A DNA stretch of 64,000 nucleotides from Eutrophocola sp965662685 (lineage in GTDB: Bacteria; Pseudomonadota; Gammaproteobacteria; Pseudomonadales; Pseudohongiellaceae), in contig CBFIIQ010000012.1 in assembly GCA_965662685.1 (NCBI GenBank), positions 11,717 to 75,716 on the forward strand. Reading direction: 5' to 3'. Below the pieces are notes generated by a model. That model did no database searches, was not told where the DNA came from, and worked only from the letters and a program-made list of their open reading frames with translations. Position 1 is the stretch's first letter. Each line of letters starts with the position of its first letter. Shown piece after piece: positions 43,468 through 52,657 of the stretch. Position numbers and translations under genes: made by a program.

Positions 43468-45081
43468 TTAATAGGAATAATAATAGCGGGCTTGCAAAGT
43501 GTCTTCCGTCAAAAGTGAATCATTGGCAAATCTGGGGCGAAAAGTAGTAGAGCTTTTTAAAAAACGTAATAACCTGTCTTGTATTTCCTCTGTTGCAGTT
43601 GGGCTTTGGCGAAGAATTGAAATATATTGTGGCCGTCCAAAACGATTTATAGTCAGTTGAATATCTACCCAGCCCTGATAATCCAGTGGCAGATCTGCAG
43701 GAATGTTATGTGCTTCTCTGCTATAGCGATAGGTGATGAATTCCGGAATGGAGTCAGGGAAAGTCGGACTAAATAAAGCGTCGATGTCCTGCTGATCAAC
43801 ACCCTGGCTTTGAAATTCAGTATAGGCATCCTCATAGATACCCAGCGCCACCGTGCGTTTTTTGAAAGTCAGTTGCCAGTCACCAAGCTCAATCTTGGCC
43901 TTGGCAATTTCTTTCGGAGTGGTATTTTCCATTTGGTACAAATATTCGAGTCGTCTTTCAAGAGACTGTCTGCCATGACGATAACCCATGGAATTGGATG
44001 AAATTCTTGATGACGTTTCATAAAAGCCAGGTGGAGAATTTAATGAAGGGGAGTCACTGCTACTACTAAAAGTATTCATCGTCACCCCGAGATTAGTGGC
44101 AAAAAAATAGTTTGTTAATGCCAACCTTTTTTCCATCTCGACTATTCTTGGATCATTAAAACCATAATTTTTCAGTAAGATCTGGATAATGGTTCTATAC
44201 ATAACCTGGGCATTAGCCAGTCGCGACATTCTGAAATCTTCGGCTCCAATTGAATTGCTGACCTTGTTTTCGGCAAAGGCCCTGGAATCTGCTCCATAGT
44301 TAAGCCCGGGATTAGTAATCAGTCTTGAGTCAAACGCATAAATATTCCATTCAGCATAATCAATCAGTGCGGGTAGCAGGCTCACACTGGTATCGCCAAA
44401 GTTGCGTCTATTTAGTCTAAAAAGGTATTCCTGTTGTTGATCTGCTTCATATAAATCGCCAAGAGCGACAAGGCTGTGAATTTTTTCCTCAACTATTTCC
44501 TGTTGATCAAGATTATAAAGTCCAAGATTAACCCTGTTTACATGGAGAGCCTGATCCAGATATTCCAGTGCTTGTTCATGCTCATTTCGATTTTGGTGGA
44601 GTTTGCTTATGGCGACCAGTTCCTGGATCAGCGCGGGCGCATAAGCCCCACCATCAAGTTCCAATTCCTTGATGGATTCTTCATAAGCGATAATGGAATT
44701 TTCCTCTGTAGTGATTTGGTTGTTATTTTCCTCGGCAATGCGGTTGAGTAAATATTCGGAAGCACTTATAACATTGTCGCCTTTGGGTAACGTCGTTAGT
44801 TCTGTCACAGTAACTTCAGTGATGACTTCATCCCCATTTAGGCTTTCTGATTCCCGCGTTTCGATTAATACCGGCTCGAAAATCAGGAAATCCAGATTTG
44901 TATCTTCCTGCGCAGAAATAATGGATGCAGCGGAAATTGCAAGGAGTGTGAATAAAACAGAGGAACAAAATTTTGAAAATTGTGCGCCCACCAAGGCTGC
45001 CCGAACAGCTGTCTGCTCTGATGTAAAGGAATGCCTTGTAGGTCTATTTAAATACATTATTGAATATTTGGTGTGTTGCAC
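43468..45081 (-). CDS. TPR protein with TonB-C-like end (paralogue 2)
   Basis: 537 aa from a GTG; an ATG at 45057 eight codons in is an equally good start. A signal segment lies at about 38-58 (ending IISA-QED). TPR-like region with QALEYLDQALHVNRVNLGLY (about 170-190), a middle region rich in Ser, and a C-terminal TonB-C-like block GWVDIQLTINRFGRPQYISI ending QARYYYSY. It is followed by a 13-bp tandem repeat, and starts 12 bases after paralogue 1. Confidence 0.8.
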   Translation of the reverse strand: MQHTKYSIMYLNRPTRHSFTSEQTAVRAALVGAQFSKFCSSVLFTLLAISAASIISAQEDTNLDFLIFEPVLIETRESESLNGDEVITEVTVTELTTLPKGDNVISASEYLLNRIAEENNNQITTEENSIIAYEESIKELELDGGAYAPALIQELVAISKLHQNRNEHEQALEYLDQALHVNRVNLGLYNLDQQEIVEEKIHSLVALGDLYEADQQQEYLFRLNRRNFGDTSVSLLPALIDYAEWNIYAFDSRLITNPGLNYGADSRAFAENKVSNSIGAEDFRMSRLANAQVMYRTIIQILLKNYGFNDPRIVEMEKRLALTNYFFATNLGVTMNTFSSSSDSPSLNSPPGFYETSSRISSNSMGYRHGRQSLERRLEYLYQMENTTPKEIAKAKIELGDWQLTFKKRTVALGIYEDAYTEFQSQGVDQQDIDALFSPTFPDSIPEFITYRYSREAHNIPADLPLDYQGWVDIQLTINRFGRPQYISILRQSPTATEEIQDRLLRFLKSSTTFRPRFANDSLLTEDTLQARYYYSY

Positions 45082-45093
45082 TAATCCTGCTAA

Positions 45094-46698
45094 TTAATAT
45101 GTGTAGTAGTAACGTACCTTTATATCAGATTGAGCTTCGGCTTCACCTGCAATAATTTTGGGTCTTACCTTTACTGTACTCAAGAGGTCCATCAGCCGAT
45201 TTCTAACAAGGTTGTTGGTCTCTTCTGAGTAATTTTCAATTTTAATATTACGCAAATTTCCGTTTCTCTGTTTATTAAAGCTTACATCAATATAACCTAT
45301 ATATGGTATATCCATGTCTTGCGGAATATTCTGAAAACTTCTGGTATCAGCATAGGTGATATATTCTGGAATAAACCGGGCCGGTTCTGGCGAAATAAAT
45401 GCTGTAATTTGCTCTTCGGAGTAACCATTTGCCAGTAATATGTCACGAGCTTTACCGTAATACTGATTAGCTTTTTGACGGTTTTCGAAAGCTATATTCC
45501 AGTCTGCCAGTTGAATATACGCATTGGCCCCGGATTCCGGATTGGATTTTTTTTCAGGATCGTCAGAATTTTCAAGCTCAGCGGCGTATGCAAGCATGCT
45601 CTCACCAATATCTGTATTAGTCCGGCGAAAGTGTCGTGAAGATCGAAGCAAGCGACTGGAGGATGGCCTGATATTACTTCCCACCATACTGTTACCAATA
45701 AATTTTTCCAGCTGCATTTTATATAGATGGGTAATGTTTGCTTTCTTTTCCAGCACTTGGATGTTGTCAGGATCACCTTCCAAAATCGTATCATAGAGTT
45801 TTTCAGCTCTTTTTAGCCTGGGATCGATAAGTTGTTCAGCAGTAAATGATTGTAATCTGGCGCTTGCAGCACTATCAAAAAAAGCGGCTCGAGGAACAAA
45901 CATTATCTCGTTGAACTGATCATCTTCGATGGCTACGAGTTCACCCCTGCGGAGCAAAGTTGCACCAATATTGGAAACGTTGCCAGAGGTTGCAAGTTCC
46001 TCTTCCTGGTAAAAATTAAGTCTGCGATAAGCCTCAACGTTCCATTCCGCCCATTCCAGGGCTGCTTCTGTTAAGGCCTCGCTGCCGGGTTCTAGATTTC
46101 GGGATATCAGGTAATACAGATATTCGTGATACTGATCGGCCTGGGAAAAGTTTCGAATGGACTTGTTAGCCGTAATAAGCTGCCTGACGGCTTCAGTCTG
46201 GGCCAGGGTATATAGCCCCTGATTGACCCTTTCGATATGCATGGTGTTTTCCAGAGCGTTGACAGCTTTTTCAAAGTCGCCTGCCTGCTGATAGAGCGCG
46301 CTAATGGAAAGATATTCCTGTGCCAGGCGCGATTCAAACGCGCCTCCATTTTCAATCAGCTTACTAATGCTGTTTTCATAGCGCTGAATGTCCTGAAACA
46401 ACTCAATAGCCGACTCGGAGCTGGAAGGCGAGTTCGAGGGGGTTGGCGGGATGTGCGCCGAATTATTTCCTTTACCCGATGTAAGCAGAATTTCATCCGG
46501 GTTATCCTGGTAAACACCTTCAAAAAAAAGAGTCCCTAACTCATCTCTGGTCTGGGTGTAAGCAATTGCAGGTAGAAATGCATAAAGACAAATGATGGTG
46601 GGAAGAAGGGTTAATGGCGCAGGACGCAGCGCAGTCACAATTTGTCTTGTTGGCTGATAAAGTAAATGAATAAATTGGTTATACAGCGTATTTAACAT
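45094..46698 (-). CDS. TPR protein with TonB-C-like end (paralogue 1)
   Basis: 534 aa. N-terminal signal or anchor segment (about 26-48) after a basic region. It shares the TPR signature AVNALENTMHIERVNQGLY, the ENSISKLIENGGAFESRLAQ helix found in similar form in paralogue 2, and the end YIGYIDVSFNKQRNGNLRNI leading to KVRYYYTY. It is first in the array. The TonB-C-like ending suggests partner binding in the periplasm, but no TonB proline stretch or ExbBD is next to it. Confidence 0.8.
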   Translation of the reverse strand: MLNTLYNQFIHLLYQPTRQIVTALRPAPLTLLPTIICLYAFLPAIAYTQTRDELGTLFFEGVYQDNPDEILLTSGKGNNSAHIPPTPSNSPSSSESAIELFQDIQRYENSISKLIENGGAFESRLAQEYLSISALYQQAGDFEKAVNALENTMHIERVNQGLYTLAQTEAVRQLITANKSIRNFSQADQYHEYLYYLISRNLEPGSEALTEAALEWAEWNVEAYRRLNFYQEEELATSGNVSNIGATLLRRGELVAIEDDQFNEIMFVPRAAFFDSAASARLQSFTAEQLIDPRLKRAEKLYDTILEGDPDNIQVLEKKANITHLYKMQLEKFIGNSMVGSNIRPSSSRLLRSSRHFRRTNTDIGESMLAYAAELENSDDPEKKSNPESGANAYIQLADWNIAFENRQKANQYYGKARDILLANGYSEEQITAFISPEPARFIPEYITYADTRSFQNIPQDMDIPYIGYIDVSFNKQRNGNLRNIKIENYSEETNNLVRNRLMDLLSTVKVRPKIIAGEAEAQSDIKVRYYYTY

Positions 46699-46983
46699 AA
46701 ATCAGTAATATTACATTGCAACAGAGCGCTTTCCAGTTTGTACTGCTATTTGATATTTTTGTGGCACTATCTTTTCAACTATAGTCTCAATTCCCGGAAG
46801 TACAAGTTAGCCATGCTGGCCGCAGGAAGAAATTGTTTGATAGAGCATAAGCATTATCCTGGCCTTGCTGACTTCTGCCAGATTGTATAGATGAGACCGA
46901 TATTCATCCCCAATGTTACACCGGGAGACAAGAAAAACCAGCGCGTCAAGCCTTTGCGCTGAATACTATGTGGAGTGAGTAAA

Positions 46984-47667
46984 ATGAAAACAGTGGTTAT
47001 TTCTGGCACAAATCGGGGTATTGGCCTTCAATTCGTTAAACAGTATCTCGCCTCCGGGTATCAGGTAAAAGCCTGCTGCAGAGATCCGGACAAGGCTGAA
47101 GGCCTGCAGGCGCTGGCCTGTCCCGAGCTTCAGGTTCTACCCCTCGATGTAACGGATGCCCGCTCCATAGAACTGTTGCCAGGTCTGCTGACTGGCACGC
47201 CGATAAACCTGTTTATCAATAATGCCGGGGTCTATGGTGAGAGGCAGTCGCTGGACGAGGTTGAGGAACAGCAATGGCTTGAGGTATTCCGGGTAAATAC
47301 TATAGCCCCACTTTTACTTACTCGTGTACTGTTGCCCTTGATGGATCGCGAAGCGCCAGGGAAGCTGGTGTATTTAAGTTCGAAAATGGGGTCCATTGAG
47401 GATAATTCAGGGGGTGGCATCTATATATATCGATCCTCAAAAACCGCTTTGAACCAGGTGATTAAGAGTCTCTCTATTGATCTTGCCAGTGAGGGTTTAC
47501 TGGTTGCAGCCCTGCACCCCGGATGGGTGCAAACAGATATGGGCGGTCCCGGTGCCGATATTGATACTCTCACCAGCGTGACAGGCATGCAGGCAGTTAT
47601 TGAAAGTCTCGATGCCTCGGGTAGCGGTGGCTTTTACAACTATGATGGCTCGACTATTCCCTGGTAG
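46984..47667 (+). CDS. Short-chain dehydrogenase/reductase
   Basis: 227 aa from the ATG at 46984, preferred over the GTG at 46975 because GGAG lies 8 bases upstream. The Rossmann motif is SGTNRGIGLQF (TGxxxGIG type), then NNAGVYG, and the active-site YRSSK (YxxxK). It is an NAD(P)-dependent oxidoreductase resembling the C-factor-like/sniffer SDR subgroup. Substrate unknown; stands alone. Confidence 0.9.
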   Translation: MKTVVISGTNRGIGLQFVKQYLASGYQVKACCRDPDKAEGLQALACPELQVLPLDVTDARSIELLPGLLTGTPINLFINNAGVYGERQSLDEVEEQQWLEVFRVNTIAPLLLTRVLLPLMDREAPGKLVYLSSKMGSIEDNSGGGIYIYRSSKTALNQVIKSLSIDLASEGLLVAALHPGWVQTDMGGPGADIDTLTSVTGMQAVIESLDASGSGGFYNYDGSTIPW

Positions 47668-48058
47668 TAAATATCGCGAAAAGCGCTTATAAGTCACGAT
47701 ATATGTAATAAAATAGCCTAAAATCCTGAAACATGCTTTTTCTATAAAGGTATGTTTCAGGCGTGATCGTGACAAATCTTCCGTAATTGTTGTCCAATAG
47801 CCCAGAGCCGGTTTTACCAATGCCAGCGATCCTCAATTCTTCAGCTGTTGCAACCATCCAAAACCAGAAACGCCAGTAGTCGATTCGAGTCAGGGGTCGG
47901 TTGCACATACTTATCATCCCAATGTTTTGCAAAGCCCCCTCATCAGGGCAGACCTGCCTGCACGCGATGCAAATGTTAAAAATGAAAACGCAGCATTTGT
48001 TAGAGATCAAATGGGTTTCAGTAAATTTGGTTTATAAAGTGCTATCGGAGGTCCAGAT
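47668..48058. other. 391-base gap between the SDR and DUF1552 genes
   Basis: I see no convincing gene. A long-armed hairpin lies near its start. An open minus-strand frame (47687-48010) crosses it but has no ribosome site or recognisable domain. CGGAGG immediately precedes the DUF1552 start. Confidence 0.55.
47725..47761 (+). terminator. Perfect 10-bp hairpin after the SDR gene
   Basis: CCTGAAACAT (47725-47734) pairs with ATGTTTCAGG (47752-47761) around a 17-base loop. No T tract follows, so terminator or operator are both possible. Confidence 0.4.
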
Positions 48059-49402
48059 ATGTTTATTTCCAAGAAATCATTGCCCAGAAGAACCTTTCTG
48101 AAGAGCGTTGGTGCCACCCTGGCTCTGCCAATGCTGGAATCCATGTTGCCTGCCTTTGCCTCGATGGCAATGGCCCAATCCCTGCAGCCGCAACGATTTA
48201 CCGGAATTTTCATTCCCCATGGTGCTGCGCCAGGTTATTGGGAACCGGAAAGTACTGCGCCAGGGTTTGCCTATCCTTATATCTGGAAACCGCTGGAACA
48301 CCTGAGGAAGCAGGTTGTGTTGACTTCCGGCATGTGGTCAAAATCTGCCGAGAATCCACCCGGCGTAACGGGGGCAGATCATTTTGTCGCCTCTGCTTTT
48401 CTGGCGGGTATCAAGCCGAAAAAAACCTCTGGTGCGGATGTGCAGGTAGGAACCACTATCGACCAGATTCTTGCCCGGGAAATTGGCCAGACCAACCTGC
48501 TGCCATCATTGCAGCTTGCCGTTGAAGACCCGGGATCCAATTCCACCAACTGTGGCGAAGGTTACAGCTGTGTATACACCAATACTATTTCCTGGTCTTC
48601 ACCAACACGCCCTCTGCCAATGGAAATTAATCCCCAGGTCGTGTTTGAACGCATGTTTGGTTCCGGCGGCAGTGCCCAGGAGCGAGCTCTGCGCAGAAAA
48701 CAACAACGTAGCATTCTCGATTCAGTCACTGAAGATCTGGCCAAATTGAAAACGCAGGTAGCGGCGCCTGACCGTTTGCGCCTTGACCAATACTTTACAG
48801 ATGTGCGTGAAATTGAAAGACGTCTGCAAATCGCCATGCAGAAATCTGATGCGGTTCCTTCCATGGCAGTGCCCTATGGCGTGCCGGAGTCATTTGATGA
48901 ACATGTGAAATTGCAGTTTGATTTGCTGGCACTGGCTTTCCAGGCAGATATTACCCGCGTCGGTACATTGTTGATGGCGCGAGACCTGACTGGACGTGTT
49001 TATCCCGAGTCAGGAACTGATGTCAGTTTTCATGGTGGTTCCCATCATGCGGAAGACCCTGGTCGTGTCGCCCAGTACGCCATTCTTAATCGTTACCATG
49101 CCAGCATGGTGGCTTATTTTGCTGACAAACTGAATTCCATCCAGGAGGGTGAAGGCACCCTGCTGGATAATTCTGTCACCCTTTATGGATCAAACATGGG
49201 GAATTCCAATCAGCATTTGCATTACGACGTACCGATGGTTCTCGTGGGCGGAGCAGGTGGCAAGCTGAAAGGTGACAAGCACCTGGCCTTTGCAAGCAAA
49301 ACCGTTCCCACCAGCAATATGTTGCTTAGCGTGCTCGATATGTTTGGTATTGAGGGTGACAGTTTTGGCGATTCGACGGGACGACTGCCCGGTCTGGTAT
49401 AA
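48059..49402 (+). CDS. DUF1552 domain protein
   Basis: 447 aa. A Tat-like signal is at the N-terminus: PRRTFLKSVGATLALPMLES, then cleavage near AMAQ. The DUF1552 pattern follows: FIPHGAAPGYWEPES, TSGMWSKSAENPPG, TTIDQILA and C-terminal LYGSNMGNSNQHLHYDVPMV. It is an exported protein of unknown, sulfatase/alkaline-phosphatase-like type. The usual DUF1592/DUF1588 partner gene is not adjacent. The ankyrin gene follows after 83 bases. Confidence 0.9.
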   Translation: MFISKKSLPRRTFLKSVGATLALPMLESMLPAFASMAMAQSLQPQRFTGIFIPHGAAPGYWEPESTAPGFAYPYIWKPLEHLRKQVVLTSGMWSKSAENPPGVTGADHFVASAFLAGIKPKKTSGADVQVGTTIDQILAREIGQTNLLPSLQLAVEDPGSNSTNCGEGYSCVYTNTISWSSPTRPLPMEINPQVVFERMFGSGGSAQERALRRKQQRSILDSVTEDLAKLKTQVAAPDRLRLDQYFTDVREIERRLQIAMQKSDAVPSMAVPYGVPESFDEHVKLQFDLLALAFQADITRVGTLLMARDLTGRVYPESGTDVSFHGGSHHAEDPGRVAQYAILNRYHASMVAYFADKLNSIQEGEGTLLDNSVTLYGSNMGNSNQHLHYDVPMVLVGGAGGKLKGDKHLAFASKTVPTSNMLLSVLDMFGIEGDSFGDSTGRLPGLV

Positions 49403-49485
49403 ATTCAAATTCTTGTAAACACCTCTTTAATTGTTGTTGCTGACAGAAATATATAACCACTTAAAAAACAGTAATTGGAAAGATA

Positions 49486-51237
49486 ATGAAAATTACCAAG
49501 TTAGTTTTTTCGCTACTGCTGTCGTTTTTTCTATGTTCATTTGTGCTGGCACAAAGTGAGTTAACGGCAGCAGTGATGGTTGGTGAGGCCGGGACTGTAG
49601 AGCGTTTAATTCGCCAGGGAGCAGATATTAATGCCATAGAGCGCGATGGTACCAACGCCCTGCAGTGGGCAATTTATAATGAGAATACTGCTATCGTGCG
49701 CAGTCTTTTGACTGCTGGTGCCGATCCCGAGGCCGCAAACCGTGAAGGTATGACACCACTGGTTCTTGCAGCCATGAGCGGCAACGTTGAACTGGTCGAG
49801 ATGTTGCTTGATGCCGGTGCTGGTGTTAATCGTACATTGGCTAATGGGGAGTCAGCCTTGATGATGGCTGCCCGCACAGGGAGTCTTGCCACCATGCAAT
49901 TGATTCTGGATCGGGGTGCCGATATCAATGCTGTTGAAAATTTACGCGGTACTTCTGCGCTGATGTGGGCGGCGGCCAACAGGAATGCGGCGGCGGTAAA
50001 ACTGCTGCTTGAGAACGGTGCCAATATGGCCATGAACTCAGCTGATGCGCCTCCAGGCAGAAATCCCTACCTTGCCCCGACAGCGCGTAATCGTATCCGT
50101 GGCTTTTATCAGGGGGTGGGTCAGGGCGGAGACTTTGGTGCCCAGGGTGAGCTTGCCAACCAGGATCTGGAGTTAAGTATTACCCGGGAAGAAATGCTCG
50201 CCAGATTGCCTGAGCAACTGATTCAGGAGTTCGAGAATGAATTTGTTGAAGTCGGCGATTTTGGCGAGTCCATAAGTGCGGCTCCGGCCAAACAATGGGG
50301 TGGACTCACAGCATTACACTTTGCCGTGCGTGAGGGTGATCTGGATACCGTCAAGGTTCTGGTTGATGCAGGTGCTGATGTTAATCAGGTCAGTGAATTT
50401 GGCTGGAGCCCTTTGCTTACAGCGACACAAAACCGCTATTACAGGATTGGCAAGTTTCTGCTGGAGCACGGGGCGAATCCAGATATTGCCAATGAGGGGG
50501 GCTGGAACCCGCTTTATATTGCTACCGATAATCGAAATATCGAAGGTGGCGACTATCCCACACGAAAGCCTGATATGCCCCATCTCGATTTCATCAAGTT
50601 GTTACTTGAAAATGGCGCTAATCCAAATCTGCGAATGGCATCAAGTACAGAAACCCGAACAATTTTTACTCATCAATGGTTACGTGAAGAAGGTGCCACG
50701 CCATTTCTGCGCGCCGCACAATCCAGTGATCTGGAATTGATGAAGCTGCTTCTGCAATACGGGGCCGACCCCAATATAAATACCAGCGTCGGTGTGACAC
50801 CGTTGATGCTGGCAGCGGGTATTGCCTGGGTAGAAGGGGTAACCTTTGAATGGTCTGAGCAGGCAAACCGGGAAACCATCCAGATGCTGATTGATCTGGG
50901 AAATGATGTGAATGCACAGGATCGCGAAGACGGGCGTAGCGCACTGATGGGTGCAGCCCACAAAGGTCGTAACTACGCAGTACAGATGTTGGTTGATGCC
51001 GGCGCGGATCTGTCATTAAGAGATATCGGCAGTCGCGATTCTGTTTACCAGTTGGCGGGAACTACCTGGCAGGCCATAGACTATGCAGAGGGGCTGGTTC
51101 GTGTTGGCGTTCAGTCTGCTGAATCACACCCGGAAACGTCAGCACTGTTGCGTCGCTTGATGCTGGAGCGAGGACTGGAAGTGCCACCTGAAGGCAGAAC
51201 ACTGGATTCGATATGTGTCGTTGCTATCTGTAAGTGA
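49486..51237 (+). CDS. Exported ankyrin-repeat protein
   Basis: 583 aa. Signal peptide about 1-22 (ending VLA-QSE). About ten ankyrin repeats fill the rest, e.g. NALQWAIYNENTAIVRSLLT, TPLVLAAMSGNVELVEMLLD and TALHFAVREGDLDTVKVLVD, interrupted by a non-repeat insert at about 185-260. Ankyrin repeats bind proteins. In marine bacteria such genes often follow DUF1552/DUF1592 genes, so it probably works with the upstream product. Confidence 0.9.
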   Translation: MKITKLVFSLLLSFFLCSFVLAQSELTAAVMVGEAGTVERLIRQGADINAIERDGTNALQWAIYNENTAIVRSLLTAGADPEAANREGMTPLVLAAMSGNVELVEMLLDAGAGVNRTLANGESALMMAARTGSLATMQLILDRGADINAVENLRGTSALMWAAANRNAAAVKLLLENGANMAMNSADAPPGRNPYLAPTARNRIRGFYQGVGQGGDFGAQGELANQDLELSITREEMLARLPEQLIQEFENEFVEVGDFGESISAAPAKQWGGLTALHFAVREGDLDTVKVLVDAGADVNQVSEFGWSPLLTATQNRYYRIGKFLLEHGANPDIANEGGWNPLYIATDNRNIEGGDYPTRKPDMPHLDFIKLLLENGANPNLRMASSTETRTIFTHQWLREEGATPFLRAAQSSDLELMKLLLQYGADPNINTSVGVTPLMLAAGIAWVEGVTFEWSEQANRETIQMLIDLGNDVNAQDREDGRSALMGAAHKGRNYAVQMLVDAGADLSLRDIGSRDSVYQLAGTTWQAIDYAEGLVRVGVQSAESHPETSALLRRLMLERGLEVPPEGRTLDSICVVAICK

Positions 51238-51284
51238 TAAAGGCAGTTACAGGTCGCAAGTTTCAAGTCACAAGTCATGGGTAG

Positions 51285-51316
51285 AAAGGGCAGGTTAGTG
51301 GATCTGCCCTTTTTTT
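51285..51316 (+). terminator. Rho-independent terminator after the ankyrin gene
   Basis: AAAGGGCAG (51285-51293) pairs with CTGCCCTTT (51304-51312), followed by a run of T. It lies 47 bases after the stop. Confidence 0.9.
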
Positions 51317-51423
51317 GTTCGGAATCTTTGTTCCTGGTAACAGGATCAATTAGTGATAGAAATAAACTAAGATAATTAATAAATTGATTTGTATTTATCT
51401 ATCATTATTATTGAGGCCGTGCT

Positions 51424-51993
51424 TTATTCGCTGATCAGGTGCCGAATGGTAGGGTAGAACTGGGTAAAGGTGCCATTAAACTGGGCTTCAGCCATGTGGC
51501 ATTGAACACATTCGCTGTTGTCTGGCAGTTTGGCTGATGCATTAACTGAGGTGTCTTCGGCGGAATACAGGAAAAACCCGCGTCCTTCTGTAAAAAGCTG
51601 GCTATCGATGATATGTATTTCTTTGGCCTGCAACTCTCCCTGCACAAAACCAGGTAACTGAGGGCTGGACTCTGCTGATGCAGCATAAAAAGACAGCAGA
51701 AACATACTGCCATCGGCATACTCACCGTGATCGAGAAAATAGCGATAGGCAGTTGGTTCCATTTGCACAACGCCGATGATGCCGGGCTTGGCAGGATCAA
51801 AAGGGGTGTCACTGTATTCGCTACCCAGTGAGCTGCCCAGGTGAATCCACTCGTCGGTACGTTCGGGAAAAAACAATTCGTTGTTGTCGTATCTGGCTAC
51901 ACCAAGGTTTTCCTGGGCCTGCAATGCCGAACAAAAAACAAGAGCCAACGAGCCTAATAGGGAAACGTGTTTAGTGGAAAGGAAAGTCGTCAC
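51424..51993 (-). CDS. Cytochrome P460 family protein
   Basis: 189 aa. Signal peptide about 1-26 (ending LQA-QEN). The P460 layout is visible: ELFFPERTDEWIHLGSSLGS, VVQMEPTAYRYFLDHGEYAD and the heme motif CVQCH near residue 162. Members are periplasmic hemes; some oxidise hydroxylamine or detoxify NO, but many are uncharacterised. The Lys cross-link of true P460 cannot be assigned by eye. It stands alone. Confidence 0.85.
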   Translation of the reverse strand: MTTFLSTKHVSLLGSLALVFCSALQAQENLGVARYDNNELFFPERTDEWIHLGSSLGSEYSDTPFDPAKPGIIGVVQMEPTAYRYFLDHGEYADGSMFLLSFYAASAESSPQLPGFVQGELQAKEIHIIDSQLFTEGRGFFLYSAEDTSVNASAKLPDNSECVQCHMAEAQFNGTFTQFYPTIRHLISE

Positions 51994-52081
51994 GGTAAAT
52001 GCTCCTTGGGTAAGCCAGAACTAGACTATCGATTGTATAGAATGTTGGCGCATGAATTAACCACTTTACCAAATGTGGCAA

Positions 52082-52657
52082 TCAGAGATGTTTTACCAGC
52101 AGCAATGCATCCCCGGTAAATTTAATCAGTGGGTGAGGCACGACGGGTTTTCGCATCACTTCTGTGAAGCCGCGTCGTAAATAGAATTTGTAAGCGATGA
52201 TGTTGGCCTCAAACACAATGAGCGACATTTTTTGTAAGTGCTTTTGCCGACATTTGTTTTCAGCCATTGTCATTAATTCAGTAGCGACCCCTTGCCGCCG
52301 CCAATGCGGATCAACAGCGACTCCGGCAATATACAGACTTTTTGGTTCTTCCAGTAACCAGAACGGCTTCAGCACCGGGTCTTCCACCACATAGTCATCA
52401 TCCTCTTTCATTTCATAGGAAAGCAGTACTGCGACAACTTTTTCGTCGGACTGCGCCACCAGGCAGTTTTCGAAACTGAATGAGGTGTTTCGGCGTTCGT
52501 AACGTTGCTGACCAATATCCAGCAGGTTATCTCCAGGACGGGATTGTTTTGACCAGATGTAATCAGACACTCCGTCTGATGCGATGGAATATAACTCTGC
52601 AATGCGTCGGGCATCGTCCCTGGTTGCGGAACGAAAATTGATGGAATTGATTTTCAA
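52082..52657 (-). CDS. GNAT family N-acetyltransferase
   Basis: 191 aa. Acetyl-CoA-binding motif A is VAVDPHWRRQGVATELMTMA (about 115-134), and the C-terminal YKFYLRRGFTEV matches motif B. The substrate is unknown. Its start overlaps the carotenoid oxygenase stop by 4 bases (ATGA), so the two are translated together. Confidence 0.9.
   Translation of the reverse strand: MKINSINFRSATRDDARRIAELYSIASDGVSDYIWSKQSRPGDNLLDIGQQRYERRNTSFSFENCLVAQSDEKVVAVLLSYEMKEDDDYVVEDPVLKPFWLLEEPKSLYIAGVAVDPHWRRQGVATELMTMAENKCRQKHLQKMSLIVFEANIIAYKFYLRRGFTEVMRKPVVPHPLIKFTGDALLLVKHL

Noticed and set aside
47687..48010. Minus-strand open frame in the SDR-DUF1552 gap
   Set aside because: No ribosome site, no domain, odd composition; reported only as a gap.
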